Positions 40,101-51,101 of a stretch of 64,000 nucleotides of DNA are shown here, in pieces. Numbering within the stretch: the stretch's first letter is position 1; every line of letters starts with the position of its first letter. A model generated the notes under the pieces. It was not told the DNA's origin and searched no databases. It saw nothing but the letters and a program-made list of their open reading frames with translations. The translations under genes and the position numbers were made by a program. Source of the stretch: Ailanthus altissimus (taxonomy: Eukaryota > Streptophyta > Magnoliopsida > Sapindales > Simaroubaceae); the NCBI GenBank assembly GCA_946807835.1, contig OX327712.1, forward strand, positions 15,332,001-15,396,000. The letters run 5' to 3'.

Positions 40101-43100
40101 ATATAACACAAGATGGAAGAAATTGTTGCTCTACATAAAAAGTAATATCAAGCTCTCCATTTCTTTTAAATGTTACTTTTTTTAAAACAGTCTATTGTAG
40201 CATAGTGATTAGTTAACTAATTCATCTTGCATATGGCGTCAAAGTCATGTATCTCAAGAGGAATTAAATCTGCTACCAACTCATTACAACCCACTTTGAT
40301 ATTACATCTCTAAAATATACTCTCCGCTAACAATGATTCTCCAAGTGGTATGGCTATTACCAAACTACAATCTAACAGCCTTAACGCTCTATCCGCATGC
40401 ACAACAAAAATGTAGGAAACAAAAATTGTGTAGAACTTAAATCAATTAAAATATAGGCTTTATAGCCAAGAATAGTTAGTGTACTTATAACAACTTTCGG
40501 AGTAGCTTGTGCCTTCTACTGAGTGAAAGAAAATACGCAAACTTATGTATGGGGTTAGTCTAACTAGCCTCTCTGTGAATCTCTACTAGCCCCTAAGGCT
40601 TTAGGTTGTGCTCCACTACTAGAAATAAATCCCCTTGTATGTGGTTCTCTCTATCTCTTAATACGGCTACTTTGTACTAAGCTATTACTCTGAGATAAAA
40701 GAAGACAATCTCTCCTCAAGTCTCCAATCTGTTAGCAATGATAACAACCTCTAAAAATTCTTAAACACTATCCCTCATGACACTAGCCACAAATGAAACA
40801 CTAGGGGTACCTCCTCATATTAGCACTACTACTCTTTTGGCTACCATTATAAGGTCTTACTCCCTATATTGCTTCTAATAGATGAAGGCACAAAACTCCA
40901 ACTAGAAATTCATTCTGCCTTCCAGATAACATAGGGAGCTGACCATACTACTAACTACCCAAATTATATGTATGAGCTCTCTCACCTATGCATAGCACTA
41001 CTACTAGATCCACCAGCTAACCAACTGATAAACACATGAAAATGTATATCTATTAAGAAATTCAGTCACCATTTAATGTCACTAATTTTAACTTTTTTAT
41101 ATTTTTTAGCTTGAAATAAAGTGTTCTCAATGAATGTTATTTGCACTATTTTAGGTAAAAATAGATATAACTCTCAATGTAGAAATCAAAATGAAGAAAT
41201 TATTAAACTTGGAGTAACATGAATCAATCTTACACAAACTTGAAGAATAGTTGAAAAGCCAAATCCAACATGTTATAGGCCAAAAATTAAGATACAATAG
41301 AATTGGGTTACAACTTCTGCTCAGCTTGACCCAACTCACGTATTTGGACTGTATCTCACAAAATAGTATCTAATTGGTATAATTCTTGAATATATGAAAT
41401 ACTAAAGTAATTATCAACAACTCTTATATTGATGATAAAGTCCAAATCAGTCGTTATCATGGACCAAATTGTTTGGAAAGTGGGTAAAAAGGTTGTTGGC
41501 TGAAATCTGACATATCTTTAGAATTTTGCCCATATCTCATTGGATACTCATCCAATTTGCATGACCCTGGTGCCTATAGAAAGTAAAAATAAAATACTAT
41601 AACGTTTATGTCGGCCAAAAAGGCTACATCGATTAATTACATTATCAAAATAGTGCTGCAATTGGGTGAACGAATGGTTGGCCTAAATTATTGAAGATTG
41701 AAGTCACATTTAATATATTTCCATTCATTGCTTATATAAGGACACTCTTAGGATGTTTTCAACATTAGACAATTCTCTTATATTTTTTTCTCTTTAACAT
41801 GCATTGTAAGCTAGGGTAGAGCTCTTGGAAAGGCTAGGAGATGAACCTTTATGTGTAATAAATCTATTTCTATACTTTGATTCTTTGTTAAGAGTTACAA
41901 ATGTTTGTAAGTTTATTTGTGCCTAAACACTTATCTAGATTTTTTCTATAATCCAGAGGTTATAATTCTCATATTTCATATATTTTTAGTCATGCTTTCT
42001 TTATGTGATTCTTGTTCAATTATAATTGTTATTGGTTACATTGTTTTACATGTTAATCTTTTACTGCAATATTGTCAATCGATATATTGTCGATCTTGGA
42101 TAACATGTAAATATAATAATTATTTGATATTCAAGTTAATCTTTTACTGCAATATTGTCAAAATGATATATTTTTTATCTTAGATAACTTGTCTAAATGA
42201 ACATGGTTTGTGTTAATGTTTGCAAAGAGTTTAGTCATATCAAATACATATGTTATCAAATGTACTGTTTTTACATATCTTCTGATTGATTGTTTGGGAT
42301 GTGAAACTTTCAATTGAGTTATAAACATTAAATCAAAGTATAGAGTAGATATATAAAGTAAAATTATGATTCTCGAAGCCTTGCTTAAATCACCATAAGA
42401 CTTTTTCCTTAATTTATAGACAATTCTATTCCATCCACTTAAACCAAGTAGTTAATTTTCTCCTTACTACTGCATTAATATTTTTACTTCACCAACCTAT
42501 TTTTTCAAAAGCTTCATCGTGGGATCGATACCTCAATCTATATTGCGATAGCCACATTGCATTTTAAGCACAAACACTAACCCTTATCTTATTTCTGCTT
42601 AGATGATTTAACTCCACGTGTCTCTGTCAAGCTTCTCTCAAACCCTTGTTGTAGCCCCTACTAATTTATTATACTCACTATACCCATGGTTGTTATCGTT
42701 GTTCTGATATTACCTCTAAGGCTCTATTAAAATCTCTTACATTTATCCCTCTTATTATGCACTGCATATAGGGTAAATCTCAATAACTCTATAAAATCGA
42801 TTCTCATACTCCTAAAATGTCTTCTATCTCTGTTCTAGCTCAAAAAATTTACTAGCTTAGATGTTTTAGTAAACTATAGAAAATAACTTAACATTAAACT
42901 CTTTACAAAAATAGCTCAACTAATCACTTCTCCATATCTATTTGAAACTAATGTCCATTAATGATATTCTCCACCCTCAAATAAAAATGTGGCAAACGAA
43001 ACTCTCTCATCATCAGTACATCTTATAACATTAAATCTGCTTCACTCCTAACTCTGCATTAGCTGACTCTATAGTGTTTGAAAAATCACTACCCTCAAAC

Positions 43101-43200
43101 TGTAAATAAGCTTTATTGTGTTCTCTCTCCTGGGTTGCCCCATATACCTATCTCTCTACTACAACCATAACTAATTAAGCAGGCCTATCTATACACTACT
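37171..43200 (-). pseudogene. gag-pol of Ty3/gypsy G, broken
   Basis: Fragments on the minus strand. The aspartic protease/RT start linker is at 39820-40014 (LGFPPNREIDFGIDL, DKGIIIPSVSP). The RT catalytic box is at about 39468-39480, reading FVDNILIYS where FxDD is expected. RNase H and its tail are at 38601-38852 (LNLRQQRWLELIKDYNYII, HHPG-type YHPGNANVMIDAL). The integrase end is at 37608-37832 (MEFAYNNCYQCSIQIAHYKA, ALYGRKFRTP). Chromo-type C-terminal residues run to 37171. Many stops. Gag lies around 41000-43200 and is barely recognisable. Chromovirus (Tekay/Reina-like) affinity is inferred from the LTR-integrase arrangement. Confidence 0.8.
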
Positions 43201-43526
43201 TTAAAATAGATCTACCGGGTTGTCTCTTTATAGTCTGTGCCTCAGGTTATGGCTCTAGCTGAGGCTACATCTGTTCTATAATAATGTTAGGGTGAGTTTA
43301 AGGTCGAAGTTTAAAGGGGACTAACACAGCTACCTCCTGTCTACTAAGTTCCTCAATTCTTTCTAAAAGTACAGAACATCCCACTTCAGCCATAAGTTTC
43401 GTGTAAGATCAGCCACATGGATATATGATGAAAATCTATAAAATGAAATAAATCATTTAATGAACTCTAACATATATGCATCATGTAATGGCCAATAGAA
43501 TCTAATATTATGTTCTGATACCAAAC

Positions 43527-44646
43527 TGGCAAGACCCAACTCGAGCTTTTCTCAAACGTTGAGACAAATCCTGTGATAACATGGGACTAACATACTTTAT
43601 GCTCAATACATCTGATCTAACGAGGCTACATGCCTCAATAAAACTTTACATGTGTACATAAATATACAGAACATAACTACTCATGCAGCTATATGTGTTC
43701 TGGGCCCACCTCAAAATCTGAAGACTGTATCACATTGCTCGAATTCCTACGAGAACCTATGAACAATAGAAAAAAAATATGAAAAAATGGTGAGCTTGTG
43801 GCTTAGTAAGTGCCATAATCTAAAAAATTATATATTTTGTATGTGTTATAAAAAATAGCTTCTTACTAATAATTTAATAATAAATAATATCATATGTAAT
43901 GGACATATATAAATCTATAATGTAAAATAATCATAAAAAGGTATACTAAGAAATAAATAAACTTGTAATAAAAATATAAACTGTCATAAATCTGTGCTAA
44001 AGTTAAAAATCATAAAATAATATTGGTAATCTAATAATCTGGAAATGAAAGTTCTCATGAAATCTACAATAAAATTGAATAAACACAACATAATATGAGA
44101 ATAATTTTATATTGCAAATATAATAAAAACTACACCAAACTTATACTTAAGGAAAAGTTTGTTTAACTTAGTAGAATAACTCATGCATAGGCACAGTGGG
44201 GGATTTAAGCTGTTCTAACCTAGCAAAATATTGCATCACATAGGTAAAGCAAGCTAAACTGGTCTAATGCATGCGCAAAGCAAACTACACTAAAATGAAG
44301 GGTATGTATTTGGCATTTCAAAAACTACTATTAAATAATATTGTGGAAGCATAATTATTTTGAATTAAATGTTTCTCTATATAAAGTAATAATAAGATAT
44401 ACTATAATAAATTCTAAAAGCTCTAAAAATAAATCATGGATAACATAAATTTGATAATGTGAAATAAAATCATAACTACTGTACTGAAAAAATATATACA
44501 AATAAATATATATGTATATATATAAGAATTAGCACACTTTATGAGTGGATATATATATATATATAGCAAAAAGAGAGAATTAATTTACTAGACTACGTAG
44601 CTTATCATGTGGTGAGTTATATAACCCACTAGATTAATTCTCTCTT

Positions 44647-44705
<59 letters not shown>

Positions 44706-45111
44706 ATATATATATATATATATTTATTTATATTTTTCCACCATATGTATCTACTCACAAAGTGCATTAATCTTGAACTAGATCGAGAATCTCTTAATCT
44801 CTCTTCTCTTTTTTCTTTTATTTCTTTTCCCTCTCATATCTATTTTTCTTTTTTTCTTCCTTCCTTTTCCTTTTTCTTATTCCCCTACTCTCTCTCGATT
44901 GGTAATTTCCAAATGAAGCAAATGGGTTCTTTAAATACTAAAAGTGACTACCTTTTCAACCAATCACAAAAGATACCGCTTGTAATATATTCATTTTTTA
45001 TCATTATTATTTTTCAATAATTAGTCACCAAATGAACAAATGAAAAGACATGTGAACTTGGTTCCTTAAAATCCAAAGTGGCATGTGTACTACGTAGATA
45101 ATATAGATACA
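43527..45111 (-). repeat. 5' LTR of Ty3/gypsy G, with internal inverted duplication
   Basis: Matches the left LTR, but 44520-44740 holds roughly 220 bp absent from the left copy: an imperfect palindrome with a CT microsatellite. The minus-strand start is TGTATCTATATTATC. Confidence 0.75.
44526..44778. repeat. imperfect palindrome with (TA)n arms and (CT)25
   Basis: The left arm TTAGCACACTTTATGAGTGG, then TA tract, GC, and AGAGAGAATTAAT, is repeated inverted on the right as ATTAATTCTCTCTTT, CT tract (44652-44702), GC, TA tract and TACTCACAAAGTGCATTAA. Only one copy of the outer arm exists in the other LTR, so the second was gained here. Confidence 0.75.
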
Positions 45112-45139
45112 CTTATCAAACTAATCTTTATCTAATGTT

Positions 45140-45511
45140 GAACTTTAAATCTTTAAGGCTATTGTCTGAAGTATGACTTAAATTATAACATTCTTTTATA
45201 ATTCCTTTTAAGTTGGAGTGTGAAGTATGAACATTTAATTGGTCTTTGAAGTAATAAAACTTATTTCCATCTAGGAGCTTAGTGAAAATATCTATTATTT
45301 ACTTTATTGGAAGCTGATGTTGAATTATAATTTCATTGTTTGACACTTTTTCTCTGATGAAATGTATATCAATTTCCATATGTTTGGTTCATCTATAGTG
45401 AAATAAATTTGCTATCAAAGTTGTTGTACTTGAATTGTTATAAAGTACAAGTGATGATGTATGTAAATGTACCTGCATTTTTATTAATAAAGACTTTAAC
45501 TATTTCATTTA
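45140..45511 (-). pseudogene. RNase H end of Copia H
   Basis: Minus-strand residues of the Copia C-terminus (TK-L then YF-LNVHT-HSNLKG) near 45180-45300 and the EIHFI/NKHMEIDIHFI-type RNase H segment at 45330-45420. Contains stops. The reading continues beyond element B at 51102. Confidence 0.65.
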
Positions 45512-45516
45512 TGTTG

Positions 45517-46254
45517 TGTTGAAGCGGAAGCATACAAACAAGCTAAAGAATTCACCCAAGTAATATAATAATGCAGAACAAGTTATTAAGAAATAAAAGA
45601 GAGAAAGAGGTAGAAGAAGAACACACAAAAAATTACGTGGTTCGGCAACTTGCCTACGTCCACGGTGGATCAAGATTACACTCTTCTCTTATTATGAATC
45701 ACAAGGCAACCACAAAGTATGCCTATTACAAGAAAAATTATAAAAGAAAACTCTCTCTTGCCCTCCAGGGATTTTCTCTCACAAAGAACCACTAAGAATT
45801 ATCACTAAGATTGTTATTGATCACCAAGATCTCTTACTTGATCATAAGGATCACTCTTGATCACAAAGATGTGTTTACAAGCCAATTGATAGCCTTTATA
45901 TAGGCCTTAGAATGTCCTAGGTTTTCCCTATACGTGTGAGAGTCATATTAGGGAGTCCTCAAACAAGTGGGAGACGAAATTAGGAAGTTTCCTAATTTCG
46001 GGATACTGTTCCCGCATCTAACGCTGCAGTGCTGGGATCTCGTCGCTCCAGCGCTGGCGCGCTTCTGCTGAGAGCTACGGTGCTGGCGTCCTGGCGCCGC
46101 GGCGCCCACTCCTAGTCACCACGGTGCTGGTCGCCTGGTGTGCCCTTCTTCCTTTTTCGCCTCCTTTCGTGTCCGTCTTTGATCCGTGCGCACCCTACGC
46201 ACTTAGCTTGATCCCCAAATCATATTCCAATTATTTTTAATCAATATTCTCACA
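45517..46254 (-). repeat. 3' LTR of Copia B
   Basis: 738 bp, TGTTGAAG...ATTCTCACA. Minus-strand TATA box TATATAAA at 45895-45902. GC-rich block with repeated GCGCTGG-like words at about 46020-46150, embedded in an AT-rich LTR. Confidence 0.93.
45895..45902 (-). promoter_or_regulatory. TATA box in 3' LTR of Copia B
   Basis: TATATAAA on the minus strand. The same box is conserved at 50739-50746 in the 5' LTR and 61571-61578 in element C, the strongest promoter signal of the family. Confidence 0.65.
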
Positions 46255-46324
46255 AAATCCCCTCCTTGATTCAAAATCATTCACATAGTAACTCGATCTC
46301 TCATTTTCGCATCTTCGGTCACCC

Positions 46325-49300
46325 TCACAAAGTAGTGACTCCAGTTAAGTCCTTGCATAGGACGAACTTAACCGAGGGCAGTGGCTTAGTCAACATATCA
46401 GCAGGGTTTTTAGATGACACTATTTTTGTCAGACTAATTTCACCACTTTGGACAATCTCACGAATGTAATGGAGCCTCACATCAATGTGTTTTGACCTTT
46501 CATGGAACACTTAATGCTTGCTTAGGTGTATGACACTCTGGCTGTCACAGTATACACCGGTGTTTACATCTTTACGAGCTAATATCTCTGTGCATATACT
46601 TTTTAACCACGCTACCTCCTTTATAGCTTCACCAACAGTTATGTACTCTGCCTCTGTGGTAGAAAGTGCAACTACATGTTGCAGAACTAATCTCCAACAC
46701 ATACTACACCCAAACACGGTGAATACGTAGCCCGTCAACGATCTTCTCTTGTCAAGATCACCTGCATAATCTAATTCTACGTACCCTCTTACCATTTCAT
46801 TGTTGTCATCGTCCCTCTTATACACCAACCCGGGATTCGACGTTCCCTTGAGATATCTCAGAATCTACTTTACTGCAAACCAGTGATCTTTATTCGGATT
46901 CGCCATGTATCTACTCACCACACTCACAGCCTGTGCTATATCTGGTCTTGTGCAAACCATTGCATACATGATGCTCCCCACAGTGCTTGCATACGATACT
47001 TTGCTTATCTGCAGTTTCTCATCCTCGGATGTCGGCGACTGTGCTGTTGACAGTCTGAAATGCATGGCCAAAGGAGTAGAGACAGCCTTCGCGTTTGACA
47101 TACCAAAATTCTCCAGAATGTTGACTATATATCGCTGTTGGGACAAGAAGATAACATCTCTTCTTTCCCTTACAATGTCCATACCCAAAATTCTCTTCGC
47201 TGCTCCCAAATCCTTCATTTCAAACTCGCCACTTAACTGCTTCTTAAACTTTTGTATTTCTTCCATATTCTTGCATGCGATCAACATATTATCGACATAT
47301 AGAAGCAAATACATCATCCCACAACTCATGTTCTTGAAGTACACGCATCCATCATACTTGCGCCTACTAAAGCCACAAGCTACCATAAACTCATCAAATC
47401 TCCTATACCACTGTCTAGGTGATTGCTTTAACCCGTATAATGACTTCTTTAGCAAACAAGCATGATCTTTTTTACCGGGCTCCTCGAACCCTTGCGGCTG
47501 TGCCAAGTATATTGTTTCTTCAAGCTCTCTATGTAGAAAGGTTGTCTTTACATCCTCTAGATGTAAATCAAGGTTTGCACACATAGCTAACAAAATCCTA
47601 ATAGATGTTTGCTTGACAACTGGAGAGAATATCTTATAAAAATCGACTCTCTCTCTAAGTAAAACCTTGTGCTAATAACCTAGCCTTAAATCTCATAGGC
47701 TCAATCCCCGGTATCCCCCCCCCCCCCCCCTCCTTCACCTTATACACCCACTTGCACCTGACTAGCTTCTTTTAAGGTCTCTCTACCAACTTTCAGGTAT
47801 TGTTCTTCCTAAGAGAACAAATTTCTTCTTTCATGGCCTGCTGCAATTCTTTCTTGTTTTCACTATTCATAGCCTCACCATATGTCCTAGGCTCATCATA
47901 CTCAAGAGTGTAAGCAGAATTAAAAGCATGAGCAACTAAGTCTGCTTGTGCATACCTGACTGGTGGTTTAATTGTTCTCCTTAGCCTGTCTCTAGTAAAC
48001 TGATACTCTTCAAGTTGCAACTCAGGAGTTCTAGTCTTCTTTTGGGTGACTTGGAGGAACTCGCCGGTGTTCTTGGTTCATCTTTAAGGATCTCCTTGTT
48101 GAAGTATTGATCTGGGGGCATATCAGATCCATGTTCAGGCTCTACTTTAACTTCTATTAACTCTGGTGCTGAGTCTTCCTTGGGCACATGTTCTTCTTTC
48201 TCATCTTCTTGGGAAGTTTTCAGCATCATCATCTCATCGAACGTCACGTGATGGCTTATGATACTCCTTGGTGGTGTCAAGTCTTTACACCACACTTTGT
48301 ATCCTTTTATGCCTTCGGGATATCCTATGAATACCCCTTTGATAGCTCTAGGTTCTAACTTCCCCTCCTTAACATGTATAAAGGCAGGGCAACCAAATAT
48401 TCTAAGATGGTTATACTTCGGAGGATTGCCAGCCATTTCTCTTCTGGCGTTTTGAAGTCAATTGTTGAGGAGGGACTTCTGTTTATCAATTAAGCAGCAG
48501 TCACGACAGCTTCTCCCCAGAATATTTTGGACATCTTTGCATTGGTAAGCATACATCTAACTCTTTCAAGTAAGGTTCTGTTCACCATCTCAGCTACCCC
48601 ATTCTGCTGCGGTGTTGATTTTACTGTTCTATGCCTTGCAATCCCATGCTTGGCACAAAACCCATCAAACTCTCTATTGCAAAACTCGAGGCCGTTGTCA
48701 GTCCTAAGCCTCTTTACCCTTTTGTCAGTCTGATTTTCAACAAGAACCTTCCAAGTCTTGAATACTTCAAAGGCTTAATCCTTACTCTTCAACACATAGA
48801 CCCACAGCTTCCTCGAATAGTCATCAATCAAACTGAGAAAATACCTGGCACCACCACGAGTAGCTGTCTGAGCTGGTCCCCAAAGATCCGAGTGTATGTA
48901 GTCAAGAGTCCCTTTAGTCTTGTGCTCGCTGGTACTGAACTTCACTCTAAGTGTTTTCCCTAGCACACAATGCTCACAAAACTCTAAGGGCGGAAACTTA
49001 TCCTCACCAAAGGCCTTTTGGCTATATAACTCCTTTAGGTTTCTCTCTCCTAAGTGTGTCAGTCTAAAATGTCATAACTTGGTTTGCATACTCTCATCAT
49101 CTACAGAGAATAGTGCAGAACCACTCACGACTTCACCTTTAAGCACATAAACACCTTTGTGCTTCTCTCCTCTCATCACCACTATAGAACCTCCCAAAAC
49201 TCTTAAAATCCCTCCGTCGATCCTGATGGAACACCCATTCTGGTCTAAAGTCCCTAGTGAGATCAAGTTTTTCTTCAAGTCAGGAACATACTTGACATCT

Positions 49301-50310
49301 GTCAACTCTCTCACTCGCCCATCATGTAGCCTAAGTTTAACACTACCAATTCCCATCATCTGACATGCAACGTCATTACCCATTAAGACCATGCCACCAC
49401 TAATGGGCTGGAAATTTGTAAACCATGACTTGTGCGGGCACAAGTGAAAAGTACAACCAAAATCAAGAACCTATTGGTCAGAGTTCTTACCATCAGTAAC
49501 GACGAATGTCTCTGCGCTGTCATAACTATCATCATAGGCAAGCGTAGCATTTGCTTTCTTCTTATCCTGTGCTTTCTTCTCAGGACAGTCCTTTATGAAG
49601 TGCCCCTTTTTCTTGCAGCAATAGCACTTCCTAGGAGTCCTAGACTTCGACCTTGAGCCTTTTTTCTTCCCATCTCTATATGAGGGCCTTTCTCTTACAA
49701 ATAGACTTTCTGTATTGCCCTCAGCCTGCTTTCCTAATAACTTTGAGTTTAATGATGATTTCACATCACTCATCGTTAAACTCTCTCTGCTGTAGAGTAA
49801 CGTATCAACAAAACTCTCATAGCTCTTGGGGAGTGAACTCAGCAGGATAATTGCTCTATCTTCATCTTCTATCTTGATGTTGATAGACTCAAGATCAAGG
49901 AAGATCTTATTGAAGGCGTCTATATGATCTTTCATCGGCGTCCCCTCTGACATGGACAGCTGATACAGCTTCTTCTTTATATGTAGTATGTTGGCCAACG
50001 ATTTCCTCAAATAAAGATAGTCAAGCTTATTCCAAAGATCTATTGTCGTCGTCTCACCTGCTACTTCCCTTAGTACTTCATCGCTCAATGACAGAACGAT
50101 TGTGTTATGAGCTCTTTCTTGAATGTCCCTTCTTTCTGCTTATACTCTAGATGACTCTTGCATCTTCTCTTCATCACTAGATAGAGCTGTAGTCTCCTCT
50201 AATGCCGAACCAAGTCTTTGGCTCACCAACAATGCCTTAACCTTCATCTTCCACAGATTGAAGTCATTCATACCGTTGAATTTCTCTACCTCATACTTGG
50301 GTGTGGCCAT
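46325..50310 (-). pseudogene. gag-pol of Copia B, broken
   Basis: Gag begins at the minus-strand ATG complementary to 50308-50310 (MATPKYEVEKFNG). A stop falls near 50140, then the main gag domain with CCHC knuckle CYCCKKKGHFIKDC lies at 49471-50088. Protease-integrase linker 49072-49443 (MCPHKSWF, KKNLISLGTLDQ). Integrase core start 48775-48966 (DYIHSDLWGP, DDYSRKLWVY), integrase tail and linker 47981-48436. RT 46865-47593 (MDVKTAFL-like segment lacking QMD, YGLKQSPRQWYRRFD, YVDNML for YVDDML). RNase H 46325-46828 (ALSTTEAEYI, CDSQSVIHL, ending near ADMLTKPLPSVKF). Stops and frameshifts separate the blocks, so it is non-autonomous today. Confidence 0.9.
47715..47730. repeat. C16 homopolymer in pol of Copia B
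   Basis: Sixteen C where element C has four (63380-63383). The gain of 12 leaves the pol frame unchanged and would add four glycines on the minus strand. Confidence 0.85.
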
Positions 50311-50327
50311 GTCTGCTTAGAACCAAA

Positions 50328-50339
50328 GCTCTGATACCA
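50328..50339 (-). other. primer-binding site of Copia B
   Basis: Minus strand TGGTATCAGAGC, complementary to initiator methionine tRNA, three bases inside the 5' LTR. Confidence 0.92.
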
Positions 50340-50342
50340 GTT

Positions 50343-51096
50343 TATTGAAGCAAAAGCACACAAACAAGCTAAACAATTCACCAAAGTAATATAATAATGC
50401 AGAACAAGTTATTAAGAAATAAATGAGAGAAAGGGGTAGAAGAAGAACACACAAAGAATTACGTGGTTCGGCAACTTGCCTACTTCCACGGCGGATCAAG
50501 ATCACACTCTTTTCTTATTATGAATCACAAGGCAACCACAAAGTATGCCTATTATAAGAAAGATCACAAAGAAAACTCTCTCTTGCCCTCTAGGGATTTT
50601 CTCTCACAAAGAACCACTAAGAATTATCACTAAGAATGTTATTGATCACCAAGATCTCTTACTTGATCACAAAGATCACTCTTGATCACAAAGATCACTC
50701 TTGATCACAAAGATGTGTTTACAAGGCAATTGATAGCCTTTATATAGGCCTTGGGACGTCCTAGGTTTTTCCTATACGTGTGAGAATCGTATTAAGGAGT
50801 CCTGGAACATGTGGGAGATGAAATTAGAAAGTTTTCTAATTTCAGGATACTGTTCCCGCATCCAGCGCTGCAGCGCTGAGATCTCATCGCTCTAGCGCTG
50901 GCGCGCTTCTACTGAGCACTGCGGCGCTGGCTTTCTGGCGTCGAGGTGCCCACTCTGGTCGCCTGATGCTGGTCACCTGGTGCGTCCTTCTTCATTTTTT
51001 ACCTCCTTTCGCATCCGTCTTCGATCCGTGTGCACCTTACACACTTGGCTTGATCCCCAAATCATATTCCAATAATTTTTAATCAATATTCTCATA
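50343..51096 (-). repeat. 5' LTR of Copia B
   Basis: 754 bp. Same plan as the left LTR, TG changed to TA at its plus-strand start and CACA to CATA at its end. Holds an extra 19 bp unit (TTGATCACAAAGATCACTC, starts at 50663, 50682, 50701), giving three copies where the left LTR has two. Confidence 0.93.
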
Positions 51097-51101
51097 TGTT
51101 G

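Larger units (their letters stand above)
34364..45111 (-). mobile_element. Ty3/gypsy retrotransposon G, decayed
   Basis: Left (3') LTR about 34364-35901; right (5') LTR about 43527-45111. Primer-binding site at 43512-43523 (minus strand TGGTATCAGAAC). Polypurine tract TTGAGGGATGAC just inside the left LTR (about 35902-35914). Minus-strand coding order RT, RNase H, integrase (right to left) is the gypsy order. A further LTR-like insertion sits at 36000-37170. The two LTRs align along their length with many differences, and no matching 5 bp target duplication was found, so the outer ends may be off by tens of bases. Confidence 0.85.
45517..51096 (-). mobile_element. Copia retrotransposon B, full length
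   Basis: TGTTG duplication at 45512-45516 and 51097-51101. 3' LTR 45517-46254 and 5' LTR 50343-51096. Primer-binding site at 50328-50339 (exact TGGTATCAGAGC on the minus strand). Polypurine tract at 46255-46272 (minus strand CAAGGAGGGGATTT). Internal order gag, protease, integrase, RT, RNase H. The Tnt1-like gag start and zinc knuckle point to the Tork-type Copia group. The LTRs differ by eye at roughly one base in eleven, so the insertion is not recent. Confidence 0.95.

Noticed and set aside
44745..45020. 91-codon frame rich in S and F
   Set aside because: Translation of a pyrimidine-rich LTR segment of element G.
46905..47465. 186-codon plus-strand open frame
   Set aside because: Antisense shadow of the reverse transcriptase of Copia B; the same frame recurs opposite the RT of Copia C (62607-63122).
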